DNA of 64,000 bases from Aurantimonas endophytica (GCF_014196845.1 NZ_JACIEM010000002.1:434001-498000); one strand, 5' to 3'. Shown: positions 1 through 8,757, counted from the first letter of the stretch. Made by a program: numbers and translations. The notes: generated by a model not told the origin, from the letters alone.

Positions 1-4
1 CAAC

Positions 5-976
5 ATGAAGACGACGACTTGGCTCGGCGCGAGCCTCATCGTGCTCGCGGCAGGCAGTGCCAGCGCGCAGGATTATCCGACGCAACCGATCACGATGGTC
101 GTGCCGTTCGCAGCCGGTGGCCCGACGGATACCGTCGCGCGGCTGATCGCCGAACCAATGTCCCGTGAGCTCGGACAGCAGATCGTGGTCCAGAACGTCG
201 CCGGCGCCGGCGGCACGCTCGCCGGGACGCAGGTGGCGAATGCCGAACCGGACGGCTACAAGATCCTGATCCACCATATCGGCATGTCGACGGCCCCGAC
301 GCTCTACCGCAATCTACCTTACGATCCGACGACGGATTTCCTGCCGATCGGCCTGGTCACCGACGTGCCGATGACCGTCATCGGCCGCAAGGATCTGGCG
401 CCGACGACGATGGCGGAGCTGATCCCCGTCATCAAGGAGCAGGGCGACCAGCTCACCTACGCCAATGCGGGAATCGGGGCTGCCTCGCATCTGTGCGGCC
501 TGTTGCTGATGACGGCGCTCGACACGCAGATGACGACCGTGCCGTACCAGGGTACGGGCCCCGCGATGACCGATCTCATCGGCGGTCAGGTCGACCTGAT
601 GTGCGACCAGACCACCAACACGACCGGCCAGATCAAGGGCGGTGAAGTGAAGGCCTACGCGGTGACGACGAAGGAGCGCCTCGACGCGCTGCCGGACGTG
701 CCGACCACCGCGGAATCGGGCCTTCCGGATTTCGAGGTCAGTGTCTGGCACGGTCTCTACGCGCCGGAAGGCACGTCGACGGAGATCGTCGAGCAGGTCT
801 CGGCGGCCCTGCAGAAGGCCCTGGCGGACGAAACCGTCATTGCCCGGTTCGGCGATCTGGGAACGGCGCCCTCCTCACAGGAAGAGGCAACGCCCGCCGC
901 GCATGCGGAACGCCTGACGTCGCAGATCGAGCTGTGGCGCCCGATCATCGAACAGGCCGGCGTCTACGCCGATTGA
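5..976 (+). CDS. tctC: TctC/Bug-family periplasmic solute-binding protein
   Basis: This is the periplasmic binding subunit of a tripartite tricarboxylate transporter. The 323-residue length is normal for the family. Residues 1-21 form a Sec signal peptide ending in ASA before Gln22. Residues 32-42 (VVPFAAGGPTD) match the carboxylate-contacting loop of Bug proteins. It heads a same-strand tctC-tctB-tctA set, 80 bases before tctB, so it presumably delivers ligand to the TctAB permease. The ligand cannot be read from the sequence; family members bind citrate, other organic acids or amino acids. Only four bases precede the start codon, so the promoter lies outside the window. Confidence 0.9.
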   Translation: MKTTTWLGASLIVLAAGSASAQDYPTQPITMVVPFAAGGPTDTVARLIAEPMSRELGQQIVVQNVAGAGGTLAGTQVANAEPDGYKILIHHIGMSTAPTLYRNLPYDPTTDFLPIGLVTDVPMTVIGRKDLAPTTMAELIPVIKEQGDQLTYANAGIGAASHLCGLLLMTALDTQMTTVPYQGTGPAMTDLIGGQVDLMCDQTTNTTGQIKGGEVKAYAVTTKERLDALPDVPTTAESGLPDFEVSVWHGLYAPEGTSTEIVEQVSAALQKALADETVIARFGDLGTAPSSQEEATPAAHAERLTSQIELWRPIIEQAGVYAD

Positions 977-1056
977 TCGGCCGCAGCAATCATGTCGGTG
1001 GAGCGTGGCGCAGCGCTGCCGCTCCACCGTGAACCGTCCGCTGCTCGGAACGTAGA

Positions 1057-1518
1057 GTGACCCTTCACAAATCTGCGCGCGATCTTCTGGCAGGCGGCAT
1101 CTTCGTCGCCTTCGGCCTGGCCTTCGGCTATGCGAGCTACGGCTATGATCTCGGGACCCCGCTGCGCATGGGGCCGGGCTTCTTCCCGCTGGCGCTGGCG
1201 GGATTCCTCGTCCTGCTCGGGCTGGTGATCGCCCTGGCCGGCGTCCGCAATACAGAAGACGCGCCGCTCGGCGCCTTCCCGGTGCGCGGCTTCGTGCTGA
1301 TCATCGGCGCGTTGATGGTCTTCGCGCTGACGATCAAGGGGCTCGGCCTCGCGCCGGCGCTCTTCCTGACCGTGCTTCTGGCGGCCTTCGCCAGCCGGCG
1401 GACCAAGCCGCTGGCCGGACTGGTCATGGCGGTCGCGCTGCCGGCCTTCTGCATCGCGGTGTTCATCTACGCGCTGCGCGTACCCGTTCCCTTGTTCGGC
1501 CCCTGGTGGCCGATGTGA
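1057..1518 (+). CDS. tctB: Tripartite tricarboxylate transporter small membrane subunit TctB
   Basis: This is the small, poorly conserved membrane subunit of a TTT-type secondary transporter. The 153-residue protein has about four hydrophobic segments (roughly residues 10-30, 40-62, 75-95 and 98-145), as expected for TctB. The start is a GTG; no in-frame ATG lies nearby upstream, and the first hydrophobic helix begins about ten residues in. It sits between tctC and tctA, with only 13 bases to the tctA ATG, so the two membrane subunits are almost certainly co-translated. The call rests on size, hydrophobicity and position more than on a strong motif. Confidence 0.85.
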   Translation: MTLHKSARDLLAGGIFVAFGLAFGYASYGYDLGTPLRMGPGFFPLALAGFLVLLGLVIALAGVRNTEDAPLGAFPVRGFVLIIGALMVFALTIKGLGLAPALFLTVLLAAFASRRTKPLAGLVMAVALPAFCIAVFIYALRVPVPLFGPWWPM

Positions 1519-1531
1519 CCCGGATCGCGTG

Positions 1532-3037
1532 ATGGATCTTCTCGTCAACCTCGCGCTTGGCTTCGACACCGCGCTCACCCCGGTGAACATCTTCTACTGC
1601 TTCCTCGGCGTGCTGCTGGGCACGCTCGTCGGCGTCCTGCCCGGCATCGGCCCGACGGCGACCATCGCCATGCTCTTGCCGATCACGCTCAGCCTGTCGC
1701 CGGTGACCTCGCTGATCATGCTCGCCGGCATCTATTACGGCGCGCAATATGGCGGCTCGACCACCGCGATCCTGATCAACCTGCCGGGTGAATCCTCCTC
1801 CGCCGTCACCGCCATCGACGGCTACCAGATGGCGCGCAAGGGCAGGGCCGGGCCGGCGCTGGCCACGGCGGCGCTGGGCTCGTTCTTCGCCGGTACGGTC
1901 GCGACGCTGATCCTCGCGGTGGCGGCGCCACCGCTCGCCCGCATCGCCCTGCAGTTCGGCGCGCCAGAATATTTCTCGCTGATCGTGCTCGGACTTCTCG
2001 CCTCGATCGCGCTGGCGCACGGCTCCGTCGTCAAGGCATTGGCGATGATCGTGCTCGGCCTGCTGCTCGGCATGGTCGGGCAGGACATCTATACCGGCCA
2101 GCCGCGCTTCACCTTCGGCTATTTCGAGCTGTTCTCGGGGATCAATTTCGTCTCCGTCGCAGTCGGCATGTTCGGCATCGCGGAGATTCTCCGCAATCTC
2201 GAGAACGAGCAGACCCGCTCTGCTCTGAAGCAGGCGATCGGGCGGCTGTGGCTGACGCGCGACGACTTCCGCCGCGCCACCGGCCCGGTGCTCCGCGGCA
2301 CGGCGCTCGGCTCGATCCTTGGCGTGCTGCCCGGCGGCGGCCACGTCCTTTCGTCCTTCGCGTCCTATTCGATGGAAAAGCGGATGTCGAAGACCCCGGA
2401 GGAATTCGGGCAGGGCGCGATCGAGGGTGTCGCCGGGCCGGAATCGGCCAACAACGCCGCGGCGCAGACCTCCTTCATCCCGCTGCTGACGCTCGGCATC
2501 CCGGCCCATCCGGTGATGGCGCTAATGATCGGCGCCTTCATCATCCAGGGCATCACGCCGGGACCGAACGTCATCAACGACGAGCCGGCGCTGTTCTGGG
2601 GCATCATCGCCTCGATGTGGATCGGCAATCTGATGCTGGTGCTGCTCAACCTGCCGCTCATCGGCCTGTGGGTGAAGCTCCTGAGCGTGCCCTACAACGT
2701 CCTGTTCCCGGCCATCGTCGCGTTCGCGGTGTTCGGAACCTACACGATCAACCTCAACGTCTTCGACATCTACGCCATCGTCTTCTTCGGCATCCTCGGC
2801 TATCTGCTGATCAAGCTCGGCTGTGAACCGGCGCCCCTGCTGCTCGGCTTCGTGCTTGGACCGCTGCTCGAGGAGCATTTCCGCCGTGCCATGATCATCG
2901 CCCGCGGCGACCCGATGATCTTCATCGAACGTCCGATCAGCGCCGGCCTGCTCGCCGTGGCGGTGCTGGCCGTGGTGATCGCGCTGCTGCCGTCGATCCG
3001 CCGCAAGCGCGACGAGGTCTTCGTCGAGGAGGACTGA
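1532..3037 (+). CDS. tctA: Tripartite tricarboxylate transporter large membrane subunit TctA
   Basis: This is the large permease subunit of the TTT transporter, an integral membrane protein of about 501 residues and 11-12 helices. Visible family signatures are GVLPGIGPTATIAMLLP near the N-terminus, YGAQYGGSTTAILINLPGE at about residues 70-88, and a second GxLPGGGH repeat near residue 270, reflecting the two-fold repeat of TctA. The ATG at 1532 directly follows an in-frame GTG at 1529; I chose the ATG, a one-codon difference. It is the last gene of the set. The next gene starts about 90 bases on and is unrelated. Confidence 0.93.
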   Translation: MDLLVNLALGFDTALTPVNIFYCFLGVLLGTLVGVLPGIGPTATIAMLLPITLSLSPVTSLIMLAGIYYGAQYGGSTTAILINLPGESSSAVTAIDGYQMARKGRAGPALATAALGSFFAGTVATLILAVAAPPLARIALQFGAPEYFSLIVLGLLASIALAHGSVVKALAMIVLGLLLGMVGQDIYTGQPRFTFGYFELFSGINFVSVAVGMFGIAEILRNLENEQTRSALKQAIGRLWLTRDDFRRATGPVLRGTALGSILGVLPGGGHVLSSFASYSMEKRMSKTPEEFGQGAIEGVAGPESANNAAAQTSFIPLLTLGIPAHPVMALMIGAFIIQGITPGPNVINDEPALFWGIIASMWIGNLMLVLLNLPLIGLWVKLLSVPYNVLFPAIVAFAVFGTYTINLNVFDIYAIVFFGILGYLLIKLGCEPAPLLLGFVLGPLLEEHFRRAMIIARGDPMIFIERPISAGLLAVAVLAVVIALLPSIRRKRDEVFVEED

Positions 3038-3099
3038 GACCGCCTTCAATCAGGCCGGATGGCTGCGCGTTTTGCCGCAGCCGCCCGTTCGCTCTGGCG

Positions 3100-3114
3100 G
3101 AACATTTCAGGAAC
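3100..3114 (+). promoter_or_regulatory. LexA (SOS) box upstream of the radical SAM/UdgX locus
   Basis: The sequence reads GAAC, seven bases, GAAC, which is the complement of the alphaproteobacterial LexA direct repeat GTTC-N7-GTTC. It lies 14 bases before the ATG at 3129. A TATGTT at 3117-3122 could be the -10 element, giving a near-leaderless transcript with LexA covering the promoter. The match to the motif is exact; repression by LexA is inferred. Confidence 0.7.
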
Positions 3115-3128
3115 GGTATGTTGGCCTG

Positions 3129-4373
3129 ATGGCCAAGACCACCCTCATCGACAAGCTCGCGATCCTCTCCGACGCCGCCAAATACGACGCCTCCTGCGCC
3201 TCCAGCGGCTCGACTCGCCGGGATTCGGCCAAGTCGAAGGGCATCGGCTCGACCGAAGGCTCCGGCATCTGCCATGCCTACGCGCCGGACGGGCGGTGCA
3301 TATCGCTGCTCAAGATCCTGATGACCAATTTCTGCGTCTATGACTGCGCCTATTGCGTCAACCGGTCGTCGTCCAACGTCCCGCGCGCCCGCTTCACGGT
3401 GGAGGAGGTCGTGCAGCTGACGATGTCATTCTACCGGCGCAACTACATCGAGGGACTGTTCCTCTCCTCCGGCATCATCCGCAGCTCCGACTACACGATG
3501 GAGGAGATGGTGCGGATCGCCCGCAAGCTGCGGCTGGAGGAGAACTTCGCCGGCTACATCCATCTGAAGACGATCCCCGATGCATCGCCGGCGCTGATCG
3601 AAGAGGCAGGGCTTTTCGCCGACCGCCTGTCGATCAACATTGAGCTGCCGACCGATGCGACGCTGGAGGCCTTCGCGCCGGAGAAGAAGCCGCGCGACAT
3701 CCGCCGCGCCATGGGGCATCTGCGCGCCAAGATCGAGGAGCACAAGGGTGAGAAGCGGGATCGTGCCAAGCCCGCGCGCTTCTCGCCGGGCGGCCAGTCG
3801 ACGCAGATGATCGTCGGCGCCGACGGCTCGGACGACGACCACGTCCTCGCCCGCTCGGAAAACCTCTACGGCAACTACCGGCTGAAGCGGGTCTATTATT
3901 CCGCCTTCTCGCCGATCCCGGACGCGTCGAGCCGGCTGCCGCTCGGCAAGCCGCCGCTGATGCGCGAGCACCGGCTCTACCAGGCCGACTGGCTGATGCG
4001 CTTCTACGGCTTCGACCGCGGCGAGATCGTTGCCGGCGGCGAGGCGGGCATGCTCGACCTTGCCATCGACCCGAAGCTCGCCTGGGCGCTGAAGCACCGT
4101 GAGCGCTTCCCGGTCGACGTCAACCGCGCCGACAAGGAGACGCTGCTGCGCGTGCCCGGCCTCGGCACGCGCGCCGTCGACCGCATCCTCTCGACGCGCC
4201 GGCACCGGACGCTGCGGATCGACGACGTGGCACGGCTCTGCCAGTCGGTCGCCAAGGTCCGCCCCTTCATCGAGGCGCTGGACTGGACGCCGGGCGCTGC
4301 GACGGACAGCGCGGGCCTGCGGGAGCGGTTCCTGCCGAAGGTGCGGTCACCGGCGCAGATGGAGTTGTTTTGA
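3129..4373 (+). CDS. Putative DNA modification/repair radical SAM protein (UdgX-linked family)
   Basis: This is a 414-residue radical SAM enzyme of the family habitually encoded next to a DUF4130/UdgX protein. Cys69, Cys73 and Cys76 in CVYDCAYC form the CX3CX2C motif that binds the 4Fe-4S cluster and SAM. A helix-hairpin-helix region lies at about residues 330-355 (RVPGLGTRAVDRIL), a DNA-binding element seen in repair proteins. I start at ATG 3129 rather than the in-frame ATG at 3072, because the later start keeps the LexA box outside the gene and begins with the family-like MAKTTLIDKL. The partner gene follows after a 336-base gap holding a palindromic repeat. The chemical reaction is not established for the family. 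Confidence 0.88.
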   Translation: MAKTTLIDKLAILSDAAKYDASCASSGSTRRDSAKSKGIGSTEGSGICHAYAPDGRCISLLKILMTNFCVYDCAYCVNRSSSNVPRARFTVEEVVQLTMSFYRRNYIEGLFLSSGIIRSSDYTMEEMVRIARKLRLEENFAGYIHLKTIPDASPALIEEAGLFADRLSINIELPTDATLEAFAPEKKPRDIRRAMGHLRAKIEEHKGEKRDRAKPARFSPGGQSTQMIVGADGSDDDHVLARSENLYGNYRLKRVYYSAFSPIPDASSRLPLGKPPLMREHRLYQADWLMRFYGFDRGEIVAGGEAGMLDLAIDPKLAWALKHRERFPVDVNRADKETLLRVPGLGTRAVDRILSTRRHRTLRIDDVARLCQSVAKVRPFIEALDWTPGAATDSAGLRERFLPKVRSPAQMELF

Positions 4374-4709
4374 GGGGGCGATGCGCCCGCATGTCAACTC
4401 GCATCCGACGGCTGGAGCATTGTGCCACGGTGCCCAACAAGGTCGTCATCGTCGGGCCCCATCCCGAGGATCCATGCTTCCGCGCGGTAATGGCCTGTCC
4501 GTATGAGGAACGTTCGAAGGGACGCCTCAGCCGGTCGGGCAGGTCGTGAGCAGCGTGCGGGAATGGGACTGGATCCTCGGGACGGGGCCCGAGGATGACG
4601 CCGACGGAGATGTCGCAGCTAGCCGGTAAGTTCAGCGACGTTCTGACGAGAACGGGAACAAGTCCGTTCCGCGCCAAGTTGAGATTTCCACCCAACTCAT
4701 CGGTCGTCC
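4374..4709. other. 336-base intergenic stretch with a palindromic repeat
   Basis: No credible gene is visible between the radical SAM gene and udgX. The stretch holds the REP-like inverted repeat described at 4445-4599. Just before udgX there is a cluster of GTTC/GAAC tetramers at 4630-4669 that resembles an imperfect SOS control region. Short open frames here show no family features. Confidence 0.6.
4445..4599. repeat. REP-like palindromic element, copy 1
   Basis: Two 30-base arms in inverted orientation, at 4445-4474 and 4570-4599, are separated by about 95 bases. The right arm (TGGATCCTCGGGACGGGGCC then CGAGGATGAC) is identical to the right arm of the copy at 28923-29046. The left arm has diverged slightly: GTCATCGTC replaces GTCATCCTC, and CCCCATCCC replaces CCCCGTCCC. 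It fits the class of intergenic mosaic palindromes common in rhizobial genomes. Confidence 0.75.
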
Positions 4710-6182
4710 ATGTTCACCGCCCCGCTCTCCTTCCCCGCCGACTTCGACGGCTGGCGTATCGCTTCCCGCACAGCGCTATCCCTCGGTGTTCCGCCCGAAG
4801 AAATGAGCTTCACCGTCGGCGAGGAAGCCCCCGGCCTTTTCGCCGAACCGCTCCCGCTGCCGCCCGCCAGCGCTTCCCAACCGACCGTGCCGAAAGCGTT
4901 TCCGGAGCTGGCAGCCAAACTCGTCTGCCACGCCGATGCCGACCGCTTCGTCTTCGCCTACCGGCTGCTCTGGCGGCTGCAGACGGAGAAGCAGCTGCTG
5001 GAGATCGCGTCCGATCCCGACGTCATCCGGGCGCGGGAAATGGAAAAGGCGGTGCGCCGCGACAGCCACAAGATGAAGGCCTTCGTGCGCTTTCGCGAGA
5101 TCGAGGATCCCGAGCTCGGCCGGCACTACGTCGCCTGGTTCGAGCCGTTCCACCACATCGTCGAGCTGACCGCGCCGTTCTTCGCGCGGCGCTTCGCCGG
5201 CATGGTCTGGACGATCCTGACTCCGGAGCGCTCGGTGCACTGGGACGGCTCGGACCTGTCCTATTTGCCGGGCGCGACGAAGGACATGCGGCCCAAGGAC
5301 GACGACATGGAGGCGCTCTGGCTCACCTATTACGCCTCGATCTTCAACCCGGCGCGGCTGAAGGTGAAGGCGATGCAGGCCGAGATGCCGAAGAAATACT
5401 GGGCGAACATGCCCGAGACCGCGCTGATCCGGCCGCTGATCGAGGGCGCCGAGGCCGCGTCGCGGCGGATGATCGAAACCGCGCCGACCCTGCCGGGTTT
5501 ACGACATGAACGCCAGATGGAGCGGGAGCGGATGGCAAGACCGGTTCCGGCGGAAGCATCGGCAGAACGCATCCGGCACGCCGATCTCGATGCCGCGCGA
5601 GACCAGGCGAAGCACTGCAAGGCCTGTCATCTCTGGGAGCCGGCGACGCAGACCGTGTTCGGCCGCGGCCCGGCTGACGCGCCGGTGATGTTTATCGGTG
5701 AACAGCCGGGCGATCAGGAGGATCTTGCCGGCGAGCCGTTTATCGGCCCGGCCGGCAAGGTATTCGACCAGGCGCTGGCGGCGGCCGGGATCGACCGGAC
5801 CCGGGCCTACGTCACCAATGCGGTCAAGCATTTCAAGTTCGTGCCGCGCGGCAAACGGCGCATCCATGCCAAGCCCAATGCCGGCGAGGTCCAGGCCTGC
5901 CGCTGGTGGCTCGACACCGAGCGGGAACTGATCCGCCCGAAACTGGTGGTCGCCTTGGGCGCGACGGCCGCGGCCGCGGTGCTCGGCCGGACCGTGACGA
6001 TCCGCGATACGCGCTCGAAGCTGATCGACCTCGATGCGGCGACGAAGCTGCTCGTCACCGTCCACCCGTCCTACATCCTGCGCCTGCCGGATGCGGCGGC
6101 GCAGGCCCAAGAGAGCGCGGCATTTACCGCCGACATGGCGCTGGTGCGCGCGACTGTGCCGGAACTGGCGCTGGCGGCCTGA
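4710..6182 (+). CDS. udgX: DUF4130-UdgX fusion: uracil-DNA-binding protein
   Basis: This 490-residue protein fuses an N-terminal DUF4130 domain (about residues 1-260) to a C-terminal family-4-like uracil-DNA glycosylase domain (about 290-480). The UDG domain shows GEQPGDQED at 330-338 and HPSYILR starting at His452. The insertion KRRIH at 382-386 is the hallmark of UdgX, whose loop histidine (here His386) forms a covalent bond with the deoxyribose after uracil excision. Established UdgX proteins therefore stay covalently bound to uracil-containing DNA instead of turning over. It pairs with the radical SAM gene upstream. Its stop abuts the DUF2474 stop on the other strand with no gap. Confidence 0.93.
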   Translation: MFTAPLSFPADFDGWRIASRTALSLGVPPEEMSFTVGEEAPGLFAEPLPLPPASASQPTVPKAFPELAAKLVCHADADRFVFAYRLLWRLQTEKQLLEIASDPDVIRAREMEKAVRRDSHKMKAFVRFREIEDPELGRHYVAWFEPFHHIVELTAPFFARRFAGMVWTILTPERSVHWDGSDLSYLPGATKDMRPKDDDMEALWLTYYASIFNPARLKVKAMQAEMPKKYWANMPETALIRPLIEGAEAASRRMIETAPTLPGLRHERQMERERMARPVPAEASAERIRHADLDAARDQAKHCKACHLWEPATQTVFGRGPADAPVMFIGEQPGDQEDLAGEPFIGPAGKVFDQALAAAGIDRTRAYVTNAVKHFKFVPRGKRRIHAKPNAGEVQACRWWLDTERELIRPKLVVALGATAAAAVLGRTVTIRDTRSKLIDLDAATKLLVTVHPSYILRLPDAAAQAQESAAFTADMALVRATVPELALAA

Positions 6183-6323
6183 TCAGCCGATCAGCACGCT
6201 GCGGATGATCAGGCCGAGAAGGCTGACCACGGCGATGCCGCCGAGCCAGAGCAGCACAAACCAGCCGATCCGCTTCCACAGGCTGTCCGGCGCCTCGCGG
6301 GGCTCGCCTTGCGGCCGGGTCAA
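6183..6323 (-). CDS. DUF2474 small subunit of the CydAB-type oxidase
   Basis: A 46-residue single-helix membrane protein follows cydB. Translation gives a charged start, then DSLWKRIGWFVLLWLGGIAV and a second hydrophobic stretch, ending RSVLIG. This matches the DUF2474 proteins that accompany cyanide-insensitive oxidase operons and resemble the CydX small subunit of bd oxidases. The start is a TTG at 6321-6323 whose first two bases overlap the TGA of cydB (TTGA), implying translational coupling. Stabilising the oxidase is inferred from CydX; the sequence alone shows only the helix and its position. Confidence 0.8.
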   Translation of the reverse strand: MTRPQGEPREAPDSLWKRIGWFVLLWLGGIAVVSLLGLIIRSVLIG

Positions 6324-7321
6324 TGGTGGTAGCCTTCGCCCTCGACGACCTTGCCGCGGAACACCCAGTAGGCGTAGCCGGTATAGATCAGGATCATCGG
6401 GATCAGCACCGAGGCGCCGACCAGCAGGAAGATCAGCGAGGCGTCAGGCGCGGCGGCGTCCCAGATGGTGATGTCCGGCGGGATGATGTTGGGATAGAAA
6501 TTGATGCCAAGGCCGGCGAAGGCGAGGACGAAGATCGTCAGCGCCGACAGGAACGGCCGCACGTGCTTGCCGCGTGCCAGCGAACTGAACAGGCTGAAGG
6601 CCGCGAAGGCGAGCATGATCGGCACTGGCGCGACGTAGAAGATCAGCGGGAAGGTGAACCAGCGCACGTAGAACTCGGCGTCGAGGAACGGCATCCACAG
6701 GCTGACGAGACCGATCAGCACCAGCGTGCCGATGCCGGTGATCCAGGCGAAGCGATTGGCGATGTCGTGCAGTTCCCCTTCGGTCTTCATCACCAGCCAG
6801 GTGGCACCGAGCAGCGCGTAGCCGACGACGACCGCGACGCCGGTCATCAGCGAGAACGGCGTCAGCCAGTCGAACCAGCCGCCGGCATAGGCCCGGCCAT
6901 CGACGTCGATGCCCTGGACCAGCGTGCCGAGCGCGATGCCCTGGCTCAGCGCCGCCACGACCGAGCCGATGAAGAACGAGACGTCCCACATCCAGCGGCC
7001 TCGCACCGTCCGGAAGCGGAACTCGAAGGCCACGCCGCGGAAGATCAGCGCCAGCAGCATGGCGATGATCGGCGCATAGATCGCCGGCATGATGATCGCG
7101 TAGGCCAGCGGGAACACCGCGAACAGCCCGCCGCCGCCGAGGATCAGCCAGGTCTCGTTGCCGTCCCAGATAGGCGCCACCGTGTTCATCGCCGTGTCGC
7201 GGTTCTCGTGGCGCCCGAGCAGCGGGAACAGGATGCCGGTACCGAGGTCGAACCCGTCGAGGATGACATAGGCGATGACGGCGAAGGCGATGATGAACGC
7301 CCAGAGTACGGCGAGGTCCAT
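6320..7321 (-). CDS. cydB: Cytochrome bd-type quinol oxidase subunit II
   Basis: Subunit II of a bd-family quinol oxidase, 333 residues with about eight to nine membrane helices. Family features include YVILDGFDLGTGILFP near the N-terminus, PIWDGNETWLILGGGGLFA at about residues 50-68 and FRGVAFEFRFR near residue 92. It forms the inner-membrane oxidase with CydA and lies 11 bases downstream of it. Being shorter than classical E. coli CydB and followed by DUF2474, it is closer to the cyanide-insensitive (Cio) subgroup. The complex reduces O2 with ubiquinol and gives high-oxygen-affinity or sulfide- and cyanide-tolerant respiration. Confidence 0.95.
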   Translation of the reverse strand: MDLAVLWAFIIAFAVIAYVILDGFDLGTGILFPLLGRHENRDTAMNTVAPIWDGNETWLILGGGGLFAVFPLAYAIIMPAIYAPIIAMLLALIFRGVAFEFRFRTVRGRWMWDVSFFIGSVVAALSQGIALGTLVQGIDVDGRAYAGGWFDWLTPFSLMTGVAVVVGYALLGATWLVMKTEGELHDIANRFAWITGIGTLVLIGLVSLWMPFLDAEFYVRWFTFPLIFYVAPVPIMLAFAAFSLFSSLARGKHVRPFLSALTIFVLAFAGLGINFYPNIIPPDITIWDAAAPDASLIFLLVGASVLIPMILIYTGYAYWVFRGKVVEGEGYHH

Positions 7322-7332
7322 GGTCGTCTCCC

Positions 7333-8757
7333 TCAGCTCTCAGCCGGTTCGGGCGTGTTGCGCCCCTCGAGCGAGGGCGCCGGCGTGATGCCGGCTGCCC
7401 GTGTCGGCTGGTGCGGCGGGCTATCCTCCTCGAACGGAGTCGGCGTCTTGCCCATCAGGCGCAGGATGTAGAACGTCCCGGCGCCGAACAGCAGGAAGTA
7501 GACGATGACGAAGGCGACGAGCGACGTCCCGACCGCTTCCGCCGCGATGGGCGAATGGCTCTCGGACGTGCGCAGCAGGCCGTACACGGTGAAGGGCTGG
7601 CGCCCGACCTCGGTGGTGATCCAGCCGGCGATGACCGCGACGAACCCCATCGGCCCCATTGCGAGCATCGCCCGCTGCAGCCAGGTGCTCGAAAAGAGCG
7701 AGCCGCGATAGCGCTTGAACAGCGACCAGAGCCCGATGCCGAGCATGGCGAAGCCGATCGCCACCATGACCCGGAAGCTCCAGAACACGATCGTGGCGTT
7801 CGGCCATTCGTCGCGCGGGAAGGCGTCGAGCCCCTGCACCACGCCATCGAGCGAATGGGTCAGGATGAGCGAGCCGAGATAGGGCACGTCGACGGCATAG
7901 TCCGTCCGTCCCGTCTCCATGTTGGGGATGCCGAACAGCGTCAGCGGCATCGAGCCGTCGCTGTTGGTCTCGAAATGCCCCTCGATGGCGGCGATCTTGG
8001 CGGGCTGGTGCTCCAGCGTGTTCACGCCATGGAAATCGCCGGCGACGATCTGCATCGGCGCGACGATGGTCGCCATCCACAAGGCCATCGAGAACATCAG
8101 CCTGGCATGGGCGTTGGCCCGGTCGCGCAGCAGGTGGAATGCCGCGACCGCACCGACGACGAAGGCCGTCGTGAGATAGGCCGCCAGCACCATGTGGACG
8201 AGCCGGTAAGGGAAGGACGGGTTGAAGACGATCGCCCACCAGTCCTCGGGGACGAACTGCCCGACCTCGTTGATGCCGTAACCCGCCGGCGTATGCATCC
8301 AGGAATTGACCGAAAGGATCCAGAAGGCCGAGAAGCAGGTGCCGATCGCCACGACCAGCGTGGCGGCGAAATGCAGCTTGGGGCCGACGCGCTTCTGGCC
8401 GAACAGCATGATGCCGAGGAAGCCGGCCTCGAGGAAGAAGGCGGAGAGAACCTCATAGGCCATCAACGGACCGAGGATCGGCCCGGTCTTGTCGGAGAAC
8501 ACCGACCAGTTGGTGCCGAACTGGTAGCTCATGGTGATGCCGGAGACGACGCCCATGCCGAAGCTGAGCGCGAAGATCTTCACCCAGTAGTTGAAGGTCT
8601 CCATGTAGACCGCCCGGCCGGTGGCGAGGAACAGACCCTCGAGCACCGCCAGATACGACGCCAGGCCGATCGTGAAGGCCGGAAAGATGATGTGGAAAGA
8701 GATCGTGAAGGCGAACTGGATCCGGGCGAGGAGGACGGGGTCGAAGCCTTCGAACAT
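7333..8757 (-). CDS. cydA: Cytochrome bd-type (cyanide-insensitive) quinol oxidase subunit I
   Basis: Subunit I, which carries the haems and the quinol site. From ATG 8757 it has 474 residues, starting MFEGFDPVLLARIQFAFTIS. An in-frame ATG lies at 8778, but the family begins at the MFEG position. His in FTISFHIIFPAFTIGLASYL near the N-terminus is a conserved haem ligand. The GRQPFTVYGLLRTSES segment near the C-terminus is typical of Cio-type CydA. The periplasmic Q-loop region is short, again as in Cio enzymes. cydA, cydB and DUF2474 form one minus-strand operon, divergent from the glycerate kinase gene. Confidence 0.95.
   Translation of the reverse strand: MFEGFDPVLLARIQFAFTISFHIIFPAFTIGLASYLAVLEGLFLATGRAVYMETFNYWVKIFALSFGMGVVSGITMSYQFGTNWSVFSDKTGPILGPLMAYEVLSAFFLEAGFLGIMLFGQKRVGPKLHFAATLVVAIGTCFSAFWILSVNSWMHTPAGYGINEVGQFVPEDWWAIVFNPSFPYRLVHMVLAAYLTTAFVVGAVAAFHLLRDRANAHARLMFSMALWMATIVAPMQIVAGDFHGVNTLEHQPAKIAAIEGHFETNSDGSMPLTLFGIPNMETGRTDYAVDVPYLGSLILTHSLDGVVQGLDAFPRDEWPNATIVFWSFRVMVAIGFAMLGIGLWSLFKRYRGSLFSSTWLQRAMLAMGPMGFVAVIAGWITTEVGRQPFTVYGLLRTSESHSPIAAEAVGTSLVAFVIVYFLLFGAGTFYILRLMGKTPTPFEEDSPPHQPTRAAGITPAPSLEGRNTPEPAES

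Noticed and set aside
3072-3128. Earlier ATG for the radical SAM gene
   Set aside because: It would place the LexA box inside the coding region and adds an N-terminus unlike the family.
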